Origin: Parapristionchus giblindavisi
Lineage: Eukaryota > Nematoda > Chromadorea > Rhabditida > Diplogasteridae
Length of the DNA stretch: 64,000 bases
NCBI GenBank assembly: GCA_943737045.1
Contig: CALSFV010000284.1
Span: forward strand, 439,001 to 503,000
Direction: 5' to 3'
Shown here: positions 34,188 through 45,146 of the stretch, in pieces
How positions within the stretch are numbered: position 1 is the first letter of the stretch
Layout of the letters: the number at the start of each line of letters is the position of its first letter
Notes under the pieces: model-generated
Databases searched by the model: none
Told to the model about the DNA's origin: nothing
Seen by the model: only the letters and a program-made list of their open reading frames with translations
Program-made: the position numbers and the translations under genes

Positions 34188-35991
34188 TTAATTCCCACGG
34201 ACAGCTTGAGTTTCCTTTGAGGGAATAATTATACGAGGCTTCACTGTAGAGGAAGTACGGACTGATGAATCCTTGTGAAGTTCGTACCTTAAGTAGCAAA
34301 AAATCATTCATGTCATATGCTTAAGGATTCAGAATTTTCCTCATAATTGTTATCTTGTCACACTTGCCATGTGTATCTTACATGTCCTACAGAAACACCA
34401 AGTACGTATGATTTTTTAAGTAGGCACCGGCGGCATTGCCGATAGCGACAATACCCACCCGATTTTGGCACCAAACCCACTCGATTTAGCCAAAATTCAC
34501 CGAAAATTGAAAACGATTTGGCAAAATTCACTCCCAAATGAAATTTTTGAATCAACCATACCCATAGATGGGCACGCTGGGGGAAAGGCTGTGCGCAAAC
34601 CGGGGGAAGGGGGAGGAAAGGCTGTCCGCACGGCTATTTTTTGTCAAATTCGACCGGAAATTTTCCAATTTTAGCGGTGCAAGGCTATGCGCAAGGCCCT
34701 GATGGGAAGGCAAAGCTGAGCGCAAAAAAATATTCGTTTTCTCGCGCCCACCTATGACCATACCCGATTTTGGCACCCGAACCACTCGATTTTCATTTCC
34801 AGCGGCAATGCCCGCCGATGTATGGTAGGCACGTTGTGTTAACGCAAGAATTGTTAAAATGATTCAACCAGCATTAAAAAACTAACCTGATAGGTTCAGT
34901 GTCGGGTATCTCCAATTTAGCTTTGAGGATTTGTCCAATTCTCAAGTTGATATCATCACGAGTAGCATCACGAGTCCAAAGAGACACCTTATCACCCTTC
35001 TGTCGTACATTAACAGCAGCTCCACAGATAAATTCACCGAATCCTTCGAATTGCTCTCCAACGATGGCCATAAGCAACTCAAGCCAATAATGATCGAGCA
35101 TTTGTGCGCGTCTGAAAAAAAGCATTGCTTGACACTGTACTACGCTACTAAAATTCATTGGGGCACCTATCCCTAATCCATATGATGGGACACATTTCCA
35201 CTATTCGCTGCATTTTCAGTGTCGAATTGTTCATTACTATGTGAAAGATACAACTCCAAAAGAAATTTGTGAAATTACTGAATTCTAAGTTTCCTAAGTT
35301 AAACTTTCCCAAGATTTTTGCTGTAAGACAGTAATGGTTGGTATTCATTCTATGCCTACACCATTGAGGAAAACCGCTAACCTCTGCTTGTCCACAACAA
35401 CGAGCCATCTTCCACCTTTCACATTACTGTCGTCTTCCCACATCGGCTTTATTCCCTGAAGAGAACTAAAAATCATCAACATAGTACAAAGTTGACCGTT
35501 GCGACTAATATTTAAATTATTACCTCCTTGAACATATAGTAGTCAGATCCCATATTCAGTCCACTTGCGGTCTGAATGTGATTATGAAGTGCCCAGAAGT
35601 CTTCCACAGTATCGAAAGTGGAAACCATCTGAAGCATTATTGTTAACGAGCATGTTAGCGCAATAACCAATTTAATTCACAAACCTTCAAACAATCCTCC
35701 CATTCCTTATTCCGATCAGACTTGAGATACCACAATGCCCATCTCGATTGAAGTGGGTGACGGACGAGCATCTCGGGTGGAACTCCAGTCACAACCTTAT
35801 CTCCATCACCGACAGGCTTCTAAAGAGCTACCCATTCATACATGTATGATCGAATGGTGGAAAGAATGAGCACAGTCACGAGGCGGCACAAACCAGACCA
35901 GTACTAGTCGTAAACAAAAAAAACTTACCACACTGTGCTCCTCTTCGGAGGTTTTAAAGTCATCGCCTGCTGCTTTCTTGAGATCAGACAT
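34188..35991 (-). CDS. Eukaryotic translation initiation factor 4E (IFE type)
   Basis: Cytoplasmic mRNA 5' cap-binding subunit of eIF4F. Six coding exons give about 234 residues from MSDLKKAAGDDF (start 35989-35991) to a TAA at 34188-34190. Family marks are HPLQSRWALWYLKSDRNKEW, TFDTVEDFWALHNHIQ, GIKPMWEDDSNVKGGRWLVV, DHYWLELLMAIVGEQF, ICGAAVNVRQKGDKVSLWTR and YELHKDSSVRTSSTVKPRI. The cap-stacking Trp residues (WALW, PMWED) and the conserved VSLWT are intact. The last exon (34188-34287) is separated by a 599-bp intron (34288-34886) filled by a dispersed repeat. The sequence is close to class I nematode IFEs; which paralogue is not decided. Confidence 0.97.
34410..34830. repeat. Dispersed repeat with GGCAC / CGATTTTGGCAC blocks, copy 1
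   Basis: In the last eIF4E intron. It opens GCACCGGCGGCATTGCCGAT and closes AGCGGCAATGCCCGCC, with internal CCCGATTTTGGCACC. Related copies are at about 38205-38360 (same order) and shorter ones near 40565-40640 and 46260-46390. Confidence 0.75.
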
Positions 35992-36560
35992 CTGGAAAGA
36001 GTACGCTATAGAAATCTAAATAAAGAGAGTAATGTACATTTGATAAGTTGCGTTAGAACAATTTTGCAAAGCAAAAAAACAGCGAAAACAGTCACCGCTA
36101 ATTTTGCAACGTACATTTGAATTCCTACAGTAAGAAACGTTTTCCATATGAGAGTTGGCATGAGTTGTCAATCGAATTTCTTCTACTGTAAGCAGTAGTA
36201 TCAAACTTTGAGCTCATCTTCCAAATTTTAACTTCTTTATCGATTATCTTGAGTTATCACTATTCGCTGAGCTTAAAGACGCACCATTGTATTCGATTTT
36301 TTTCACAGAAAAAAATTAGTTCATTGATCTTTCAAAAGTATAGCAGTTATTCGTTCGTTTTGTTCACCTGATATACTCCTTTGTTCGTTCGTTATTTTGC
36401 ACTGATATGTTCCACTTGAGTTGACACAATTGTTGATTGGAGTGAAAATGATTCGATATGAATAGAATAAGGAGGAGTAGATAGGTCGTGTGATTGTTGT
36501 CCTTCTTTGACTGTGTATGATGATCGATTGTGTCTACTAGAAGACTATCTCATAGTATTC
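35992..36560. promoter_or_regulatory. eIF4E 5' flank
   Basis: AT-rich DNA upstream of the minus-strand eIF4E start. It has TTCGTTCGTT repeats around 36350-36395. It probably includes the promoter; no defined element. Confidence 0.35.
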
Positions 36561-37312
36561 ATCATTATTTTTTCTTTCTTCTTCCTCTTCTTCCTTTTCT
36601 TCCTCTTCCTCTTCTTCTTGCAATTCATCCTATCCCTCTTCACCTTCATCGTTCTTCTCTTCAGAAGGCTATGTCTCTCTCACGAATCGATTTTGGTTCT
36701 TTCGTAGTGAAAGAGAGAGATAGAAGAGAGAGTCTCTCTTTATATCTCTCTTCTTTCTCTTGTCTCCCTTAAAAAGGAATAAGTCCAATGTAGCTTCGTT
36801 CTCTATTTCATTCATATCCGTTTTGTCTTTTCATTCCAATTCAATATCTTCTATCTCATAATATTAATCTCTTTCAATATGTCCTTCATTATAATATTTA
36901 TCACATTCATTCTCTTCTTTATCTTCAAACACCTACATTTATCACCTAGTCTTCTTTATATTTATTATATAATTAAATATTATGATATTGATATCTTTGT
37001 ATTCTTCCTTCATCTCAATTTGTTCTATTCTTTCATTAGTACTCTCAATCCACTTATATCTCCCATTTCCTTTTCTCTTCTCTTCTACCTTCTCTTTCCT
37101 CTTCTTATTCATTATCTTGTTATAATCAGTAGACCACCCATAATATTCATTTGTCACTAACTACAATATGGACAATTTCAATGATTCCTTGTGTATTCTT
37201 TCATTATTAGACATTTATTCATTCATCTAAGTCCTTCTTCATCTTATTCCTCTTCTTCTCAATGAAAGAAGGGGTCGATAACTCAATTTGCGTCCTTTCA
37301 AATTGTCCTCTT

Positions 37313-37440
37313 GGAGAGAGAGAGGGATAGGGATAGGCAGAGGGAGAGAGAGAGGAAGAGGCAGAGGGAGAGGGAGAGGGAGAGGGAGAGAGGGAGAGAG
37401 AGAGAAAGAGGGAGAGGGAGAGGGAAAGGGAGAGGGAGAG
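37313..37440. repeat. (GGGAGA)n purine array
   Basis: A purine-only stretch of GGGAGA/GGAGAG hexamers, followed about 115 bp later by complementary CCCTCT hexamers at 37558-37634. The pair can form a long hairpin. Confidence 0.93.
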
Positions 37441-37557
37441 ATATATAGAAGGAGCTCTCTTCATCCCACACTCCTCCTTCTACTTCTACTCCCTCAACAT
37501 CTCAACCATCCAACTTTCCTATATATTCTACCTCTCTCCCTTTTCCTTTACTTGTTC

Positions 37558-37634
37558 CTCTCCCTCTCCCTCTCCCTCTCCCTCCCCCTCTCCCTCTCCC
37601 TCTCCCTCTCTCCCTCTCCGTCTCCCTCTCCCTA
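37558..37634. repeat. (CCCTCT)n array
   Basis: Near-perfect hexamer run, inverted relative to 37313-37440. Confidence 0.93.
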
Positions 37635-38204
37635 CCCTACTTCTCTAGTTTACCTTTCTCCCGTTCCCACACACATTATATCGTAAGGTGGGCAACAGCA
37701 CACAACGATTCATTTCATTCAATGAATGAATAAGAAGAAGATAGATAGACATATCATCTAAGTCAATATATTCTCTTAGTCTATTTATTCATATCAATAT
37801 CGTTTCTATTCGTTCAATATATTATATTTGATCATTTCGATAATATACTGGTCTCCGCTTAATTAGAAGGTCTTAGTGGTATCACAATATGTGATTATAA
37901 TATTGATTTATTGTATGGATAATCTATATAATTAGAATGAATCAATGTATATATTATGTATATCATTCATGTCTATTCTATAATCTCTGCCTCTTCTTCT
38001 CTCCTCTATTTCTTCTATATCACTAATCACTTTATCTAATAATGGAATAATCTCAGTTCAATTCGGTTCAAATTAGATTAAGGTATGGGAAACGATACAT
38101 GAAATTATAAAATACTTCCGTGCAAAGCCGATTTAAAAAATAGATCCAAGATTTGAAGCTTGGATTGATTGGAAAATAATTTGGACTCTTGATCACAATC
38201 ATTC

Positions 38205-38360
38205 GTGGGCACCACTGCCGCTAGCGGCAATACCTTCCCGATTTTGGCACCCGACACCCCCGATTTTCCAAAAAAAAGCAGTCAAAATGACGTATAAATG
38301 CTCCATTTTTTGCCTCTGACCCCCCGATTTTCATTTCCGGCAGCAATGCCCGCCCACATA
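38205..38360. repeat. Dispersed repeat with CGATTTTGGCAC blocks, copy 2
   Basis: Opens GGGCACCACTGCCGCTAGCG and ends GGCAGCAATGCCCGCCCAC, with CCCGATTTTGGCACC and CCCCCGATTTTCATTTCC inside. Same order as 34410-34830 but shorter. Confidence 0.75.
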
Positions 38361-39214
38361 TGATCACAATGAATGAATAGATAAAGTGGAGTTGTAAGGA
38401 GAGGATGATATCCCTTACATTCAGAGTATGTATTATATCTAAATACTGCATTCCTTTTTGTCCTTTCCTTATAGTGATTCTGAGAATGGAAATGTGATGA
38501 GAATGTATGAGATAGAATGAATCCATGTATTAATCTATCACTCATTATCATATCTCCATTATTTCATCTTTTCAAACTAATAAGGGAACTAAGGGAACTA
38601 ACTAATGAATACACTATCCTTATCTATATTATTTAATCATTCATTTATTTTATTATCTCTCTTTTTTGTTTCTTTCCCTTCTTTTCTACATAGCTATTGT
38701 GCACATAAATACCCCTTGGTTTGTTTCCCCATTCCTTTCTTTCTTTCTTTCTCCTCCCTCTATCCCCCCTTCCCCCTCTCTCTCCTCTCCCTCTCCCTCT
38801 CCTCCCTCTCCCTCCTCCCTCTTCCCCTCTCTCCACCCTCTCCATCATGATCATTCCTATTAACATTCCACTATAATTTGTACTTTCTCCATGTATATCA
38901 TCCTCTTCTCTTCTCTATTCATATCATTTCTTCCTCTAAACTCATTCTATTCATATCTATATTCTATCAATATTATCATTATATCTACTCTTCCCCTCTC
39001 ATCTTCTTTCTCTCTCTAATTTGTCTTAATATTTCCATTTATTCATTCTATTCGATCAATATCATATAATATAATAAAATATCTTCATAATTCTATAAAT
39101 AAGTTCTATATCATATCAATCTCTTCAATTCTCTTTCCATTTCTTCTTCATTCCTTCATATTTTCGCAGATATCTCCATTTTCTTACTTTCTTTATCCAT
39201 CCATCCATTCTTTC

Positions 39215-39398
39215 TCCCTCTCCCTCTCCCTCTTCCTCTATCCCTCTTCCTGTTCCTCCCTCCCTCTTCCTCTACCTCTACCTCTACCTCTACCTCTTCC
39301 CCTCTCCCTCTCCCTCTCCCTCTCCCTCTCCTTCTCCCTCTCCCTCTCCCTCTCCTTCTTCCTCTCTCCCTCTCCCTCTCCATCTCTCTCTCTATCTC
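39215..39398. repeat. (CCCTCT)n array with TACCTC variants
   Basis: Hexamer pyrimidine array including a short CTCTAC sub-run near 39270-39292. Confidence 0.9.
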
Positions 39399-40289
39399 CG
39401 TGACTTCATTTGGCATCGTAAATGACTGTGGTCTCTTCTATTCTCTTCATATTCGTATCTTTCATTTGAGTACACATCATTTCACTTATTGATTACTTCA
39501 ATTCATTCATATTGACTACTCATTCTCATTATCAATTAAAATGAATGATATAAATTGATCTTTGATCTTTGATCTCTTATATTGATTAACTCTTCTCACT
39601 ATTCATAATGTAATAGTATGAATAGAGTAGAGATGGATGGAAGAGATTCAACTGAATACACTAAAGGGAAAAGGAACGGATGCTATGGGAGAGAGAGGGA
39701 GAGGGAGAGAGAGGGAGAGGGAGAGGGAGAGAAACCAAGTATGTCAATTGAATAGAAAGAGAAGACGTTGCCTATCGTTCGTCTATCTATTCCCTTATTT
39801 ATTCCATTCAATTCTATCTTCCTTCTTTCTATTCTCATTTGTCTTATTTTACTCTTTGATCTCTCAATCTACAGTATCTCATAGATCTTTGATCTCTCAA
39901 TCTTCAGTATCTCATTGATCTTTGATCTCTTAATCTACAGTATCTGATTGATCTTTGATCTCTCAATCTACAGTATCTCATTGATCTTTGATCTCTATCT
40001 TAATCTCTATTTGGTTCTTCTCTAATGAATTGGGTGAACATGATATATAGACTATAATTAGATAATGAATGAATAGTTCAATATGAATATGTTCAATTCT
40101 TTCAATCTATTCTCTATCTATCCCTTTCATTCTCATTATCTTCATATTGCTTCTTCTTCTTCTCCTTCCTTGTATCATTTGTCTTCTTCTAGTGAAGATT
40201 CCTTCAATCCATTCATTCTTCATCTCATTCTACCGAAGTAATGGCCAATCATAGACGAGAATATATCAGTCTTCTTATCACCTCCCTCT

Positions 40290-40380
40290 CTCCCTCTTCC
40301 TTCCCTAGTCCCTCTCCCTCTCCCTCTTCCTCTCCCTCTCCCTCTCCCTCTACCTCTCTCTATCCTCTCTTCCTCTCTCC
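40290..40380. repeat. (CCCTCT)n array
   Basis: Short hexamer pyrimidine array in the same strand orientation as its neighbours. Confidence 0.85.
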
Positions 40381-41221
40381 ACTGATTCATTTCTCATATA
40401 ATTGGCAATAAAGAACATCTGGTGTCACTTTCTCTTTTTCTTTTTCTTCTTTTAACTTTTCATTTCTTCATTTAATCTAAAATGTATCATATTTATATAG
40501 TGGATGAACTCTTATACACCCAAAAAATTCATTTTTAAATCAATTTTGGTAAAATCGCTTTCATTTTGAGGGAATGTTGACTAAATCGGGTGGTTCGGGT
40601 ACAACTTGTCCCTAGCGGCAATCCCGCCAATATATCTTAAAAAATGACGTTTATTTAGGTGAAATATTAACTTTTTGTAATGCGGTGTTCAGAACTTGGA
40701 AAATGCCTGAAAATGCTCGATTTTGGCCCGAAAAAAAAGCAAGTTTTACGTATTTTAAAAATTTGAAGCCCGTTGTTTTATGGAAAATTACTAAATTAGC
40801 CCATTAAAATTTGTTTAAAATCGTCGAAGATGAGCATTTTATGAGCATTTTCAGCCAGAACTTCTGAACAGCATTTTCCGCATTTTCGTGCATTTTCAAT
40901 GTTTTGAACACTGCATAAAATGATGTGGAATTAACCTTTTTACAATTTTTTTGGATGCCCTCAGTAGATTCGAGATCATTGTTCGTTCCTCTTTCATGTT
41001 CCTCTTACATCCTCTTCTCTCCTCTCCTCCCCTCTCCTCTTCTTCCTCTTCTCTCCTCCCCTCTCCTCTTCCATCCTCTTCTTCCTCTTCCATCATATAT
41101 CCTCTCTCCATTCATTCCATTTGTCTCTATTTCTCTTCTTTCTTCTACATACGAATTGCGTGTGCGCTTGAGAGATCGAAAGGAGAAGCTCTCTCTCCAT
41201 TCCTCTTCCCTCCCCTCCCTC

Positions 41222-41223
<2 letters not shown>

Positions 41224-41264
<41 letters not shown>

Positions 41265-41345
41265 TCTCTTCTCTTCTCTTCTCTTCTCTTCTCTTCTCTC
41301 CCTCTTCTCTTCTCTCCCTCTTCTCTTCTCTCCTTCTCTTCCTTC
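41224..41345. repeat. (TC)n followed by (CTCTT)n array
   Basis: A dinucleotide TC run passes into a pentamer CTCTT run; both are pyrimidine-only on the plus strand. Confidence 0.93.
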
Positions 41346-41872
41346 TTCTATCTACTGGTACAATGACTTGATATCTACGTGAACGACATTCTCAACTAGG
41401 ATATCCTCATCCTCTTCTCTTTCTCATTCATTTAGTTCATCTCCATCTCCATTCATTCATTCTATTATACTTTATATCATCATGATATTTGTTCAGTCAT
41501 ATACCATTCCTCTATTCCTTCTATTATTCCATTCTATTCAATACTCATATCATTCCTCATTCTCACAATCTATAACGATGTATCATACTTTTCTAACTCT
41601 TCAATCAATCAATCGATCGATATTTCCAATGATCTCTATAGTGATAGAAAGTATCGATGACTATTCATCACACATGTCTATTTGTATTTATGGATGTTAA
41701 AGATGAATGTAATTGATGGGGGGGGGGGGATAGTCACCATATGGTAAAGTAGATCTAGAGTCATTGTATATCAACTGATCATCCATTAGTTAGAATGGAA
41801 TCTAATATTCTAATGTAATATAATGTAATGTACACTATATTGTAAGAGTTGATGATAACACCACCTCATCGG

Positions 41873-42010
41873 ATATAGTGGGTCGATCCAGAAGAATCGT
41901 TATTTTTCGCTTAAATTGTAATCTTTCGCATAAAAAATGGGCTTTATATAGTGGGTCGAACCTGAAAATGAGCCATATACACTGGGTCGATCCTCACTCT
42001 GTGAGTGCAA
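41873..42010. repeat. Dispersed repeat with ATATAGTGGGTCGA motifs, copy 2
   Basis: Same family and orientation as 25895-26020, sharing the GTTATTTTTCGCTTAAAT core and three GGGTCGA-type subrepeats. Confidence 0.8.
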
Positions 42011-42146
42011 GAAATGTATAATTATTTTATCCTTCTAAACCTTCAATTAATACTTGATCTTTGATCTCATTTGTCTATTTATTGATCTAGATCATAGTGT
42101 ATTCATCAATCATACAATATATGGAATACAAGTAGTAATCATTTAC

Positions 42147-42388
42147 TATATCCCCCTCTCCCTCTCTCTTTCCCATCTACCTTTTCTCTCCCTCTTCTCT
42201 CTTCTCTCTCCTCTCTCTTCTCTCCCTTCCCTCTCCCTCTCTCTCCCCTCTCCCTCTCTCTCCCCTCTCCCTCTCTCTCCCCTCTCCCTCTCCCTTCCCT
42301 CTCCCTCTCTCTCTCTCTCCCTCTCTCTCCCCTCTCCCTCTCTCTCCCCTCTCCCTCTCTCTCCCCTCTCCCTCTCTCTCTCCTCTCT
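42147..42388. repeat. Large (CTCTCTCCC)n/(CCCTCT)n array
   Basis: About 240 bp of pyrimidine-only repeats on the plus strand, mixing CCCTCT and CTCTCTCCC units. Confidence 0.93.
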
Positions 42389-42495
42389 CATCTCTTCATT
42401 CATACTCCTTTTATCCTTCTCAATACCTTCTTTTTCTCTTCTTCATTCACATCTTTCTACATGATGGAGGAGAGGATAGTAATGAAGGCTATTGC

Positions 42496-42612
42496 GGATC
42501 TCTCCCTCTGCTTCTCTCTCTCCCCTCTCTGTCTCCCTCTCCTTATCCCTCTCCCTCTCCCTCTCCCTCTCCCTCTCCCTCTCCCTCTCCCTCTCCCTCT
42601 CCCTCTCCCTCT
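42496..42612. repeat. (CCCTCT)n array
   Basis: One of the purest hexamer runs in the window, with about 11 consecutive CCCTCT units. Confidence 0.95.
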
Positions 42613-42965
42613 ATATCCTCTTCATCTTCTATTTCTCTCTCATCATTCTTTAGAATACTTCTTCTTTCTATTCTTCTATTCTTTTCAATTGTCCATATCT
42701 AACTTGTAGAAGAGAAAGAAGATAGAAAGGATTGATATCTCCCTCTTCCCGCATCCACTCAATTCGCTCTCCCTCTCCCTTTCTCGTTCCCTCCCTCTCT
42801 CCCTCTCCCTCTCCTCTCTCTTCATCTATCGATATCTCCTCATTCCTTCTAAAGTATGAACTATCTCTGTACATGAGAAAGGAGGAGTCAATTGTTTGTT
42901 GTCATTCACAAATGTTAAAGAAAAAAGAGAAGTTGACCGAATGTGACAAGAACCATGAAGTCATC

Positions 42966-43126
42966 TCTCCTCCCCCTCTTCTTCCTTCCTCCTCCTCCTC
43001 CTCCCTCTCCTTCTCCCTCTCCCTCTCCCTCTCCCCTCTCCCTCTCCCTCTCCCTCTCCCTCTCCCTCTCCCCTCTCCCTCTCCCCTCTCCCTCTCCCTC
43101 TCCCTCTCCCTCTTCCTCTTCCTCTC
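42966..43126. repeat. (CCCTCT)n array
   Basis: Pyrimidine-only hexamer array with occasional CCCCTCT spacing variants. Confidence 0.93.
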
Positions 43127-43327
43127 AGCATGCACTCATGTACAATATGTAGATAGATATGTAAAGGAAGAAGAAGAGAAAGAGGAATTAGATGTAAGGT
43201 ATTGAAGAATAGAAAGGAGATGTCTTCTATCTCTCCAAGTGGTCTCCCTCCTATCTCTCCCCTCTTCCCCCCTCTCTCTCCTCTCTCCTTTCTTCCTTCA
43301 GACATGTTAATGGAGAGTGACTTCTTG

Positions 43328-43402
43328 TTCTCCCTCTCCCTCTCCTTCTCCCTCTCCTTCTCCCTCTCCTTCTCCCCCTCCTTCTCCCTCTCCTTCTACT
43401 TC
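43328..43402. repeat. (CCCTCTCCTTCT)n array
   Basis: A 12-bp variant of the hexamer, four to five copies. Confidence 0.88.
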
Positions 43403-44089
43403 ATGGTCCTTCCACTTCATCCATCCCCTTCAACCTTTTTGTTTAACTCAGCATTAGATTGACTACAGTATCTCATCTACTCTTCTATTCATTCATTCAT
43501 CATTTCCTTATTACAATCAAAGTACAGTAAAGTATAATATATTGAGATTTAATATATCTGTATCATATCTTAATTGTTATATTATATCTTCATTCCATAT
43601 ATCTTCATCATATTTTTCTTCTTCTAAATCATTAATATCTGTTACAATGTTTTATATACGGGATTAATGTTCTATCAATTGTCTAATCAATATTTCGCTT
43701 CTTCTTAATTTTCATCTTATCACTAATGATAATTGATGATATCGATTGATTCTCTAGCTACTGATACCATATAGAAGCTTGATTCTCTTATCAATCACTC
43801 TATATCTCTATCTATCTATCTATCTCTATCTCTAATTCTCTCATATTTCTGCTTCTTTCATTCATTTATTCTTGTATAATTGATATTTCTATCGATAAGA
43901 CTACTATTTTATTGAGCTTCTTCCATTTATAATCTCCATAAACTCTTCATTATTCCTTCTGATCTCTACTCTCATATTCTTCTTTTTCCTTCTCTCAACT
44001 ATTACATTCGCATAACATATTTACATCTATTTTTATTTTATTCGTGTTCATGATTCTTATCTCACCAATTTTGTCAAACAGTTTCACTC

Positions 44090-44281
44090 ATACATGGGCG
44101 GGGTACCTGGAGCTCGATTCTACAGGGGGCTTCCGAGCGAAAAATGGTTAATTTTACAGGGGGCTTTCACTATTTTTTCAAAAATTTCAATTAGTTCTCA
44201 TTTTTTACAGGGGGCATTCCACAAATTTTCGAAAAGCCATAATTTTACAGGGGGCACCCCCATGTCGGCGCCCATGTATGG
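44090..44281. mobile_element. 190-bp element with TTTTACAGGGGGC internal repeats
   Basis: Ends CATACATGGGCG and CGCCCATGTATG are inverted. Inside, TACAGGGGGC occurs four times in direct order (about 44122, 44154, 44207 and 44245), three of them as TTTTACAGGGGGC. Both sides are flanked by GTTTCACTC-like sequence. No coding capacity. Confidence 0.75.
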
Positions 44282-44285
44282 TTTC

Positions 44286-44375
44286 ACTCCCTCTCCCTCT
44301 CCCTCTCCCTCTCCCTCTCCCTCTCCCTCTCCCTCTCCCTCTCCTTCCCTCCCTCCCTCTCCCTCCTCCATCATC
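44286..44375. repeat. (CCCTCT)n array
   Basis: Hexamer run starting immediately after the element at 44090-44281. Confidence 0.92.
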
Positions 44376-45146
44376 CTCTTACTCTCATCTACTATCTACA
44401 ATCTCAATCTTCTATTCATCTTTCCTTCATTCTTCTTTCATTTCTCTGTATCCCTTCTCCTTCTATGACATAATTCAATCGATTCCTTTATAATCTACCG
44501 TATACCGTAATCACATCATAGTTCATATTGATTGATTATAGTATAAATCGTCCGCCGTCTGAATGGATTCAATTGACGGCGGTTGTAGAGACAAAGAAGG
44601 AATAATCAATTGAAGAAAGAAGAAGAAATCAATCTATACAACGACTATATACACTGTAAGTCTTATCTACTATATCTCCCTCTCTCCTCCTTCTTCCTTC
44701 TCTCATCCTCCTCTCCTTCTATTCATTGATTCCTCATTTCAATCATTCTTCTAACGAAATGAGAATAGGTGATCGTGAATCAGTCGTTTATACCCTCTTC
44801 TCCATCTCTCCCTCCTCTCCCTCTTCCCTCTTCCTCTTCCTCTCCCTCTTCCTCTCCCTCTCCCTCTCCCTCTTCCTCTCCCTCTCTCTCTATCTATTCA
44901 TTGTCCGTATATCATTCATCTACTTCATCTTCTCATATTGATTCATTCAATATAGTCTATTATGAATATAGTCTATTCATTCATTCATTCCTTCATTCAT
45001 ATAGATAACCTTTTCCTTCTCCTTCTTCATCATCATTATAAGTTCATTCATTCATTTTCTTTAGTATCGATCGATCGATTAATTCCTCTTCTTCATCTTC
45101 ATATCGATTCATTCATTAATTCCTTCATTAGTCCTTCTCATTCATA

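Larger units (their letters stand above)
36561..45146. other. Pyrimidine-rich intergenic domain with many (CCCTCT)n arrays
   Basis: About 8.6 kb without a supported gene between the divergent eIF4E and PLC-beta genes. The plus strand is overwhelmingly C/T in many blocks; the clearest purine-rich exceptions are 37313-37440 and a short GA run at about 39690-39732. Numerous open frames of Ser/Pro/Leu or Arg/Gly/Glu are translations of hexamer repeats, not genes. The interval also holds dispersed repeats at 38205-38360, 40565-40640, 41873-42010 and 44090-44281 and a poly-G run at 41718-41729. Confidence 0.8.

Noticed and set aside
42496..42612. (CCCTCT)n as telomeric or interstitial telomere repeat
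   Set aside because: Nematode telomeres are normally TTAGGC; these arrays are short, interrupted and spread among unique sequence.
37288..43462. Arg/Gly/Glu- and Ser/Pro/Leu-rich frames over 80 codons
   Set aside because: They are translations of (CCCTCT)n and (GGGAGA)n arrays, open because the hexamer has no stop codon in any frame.
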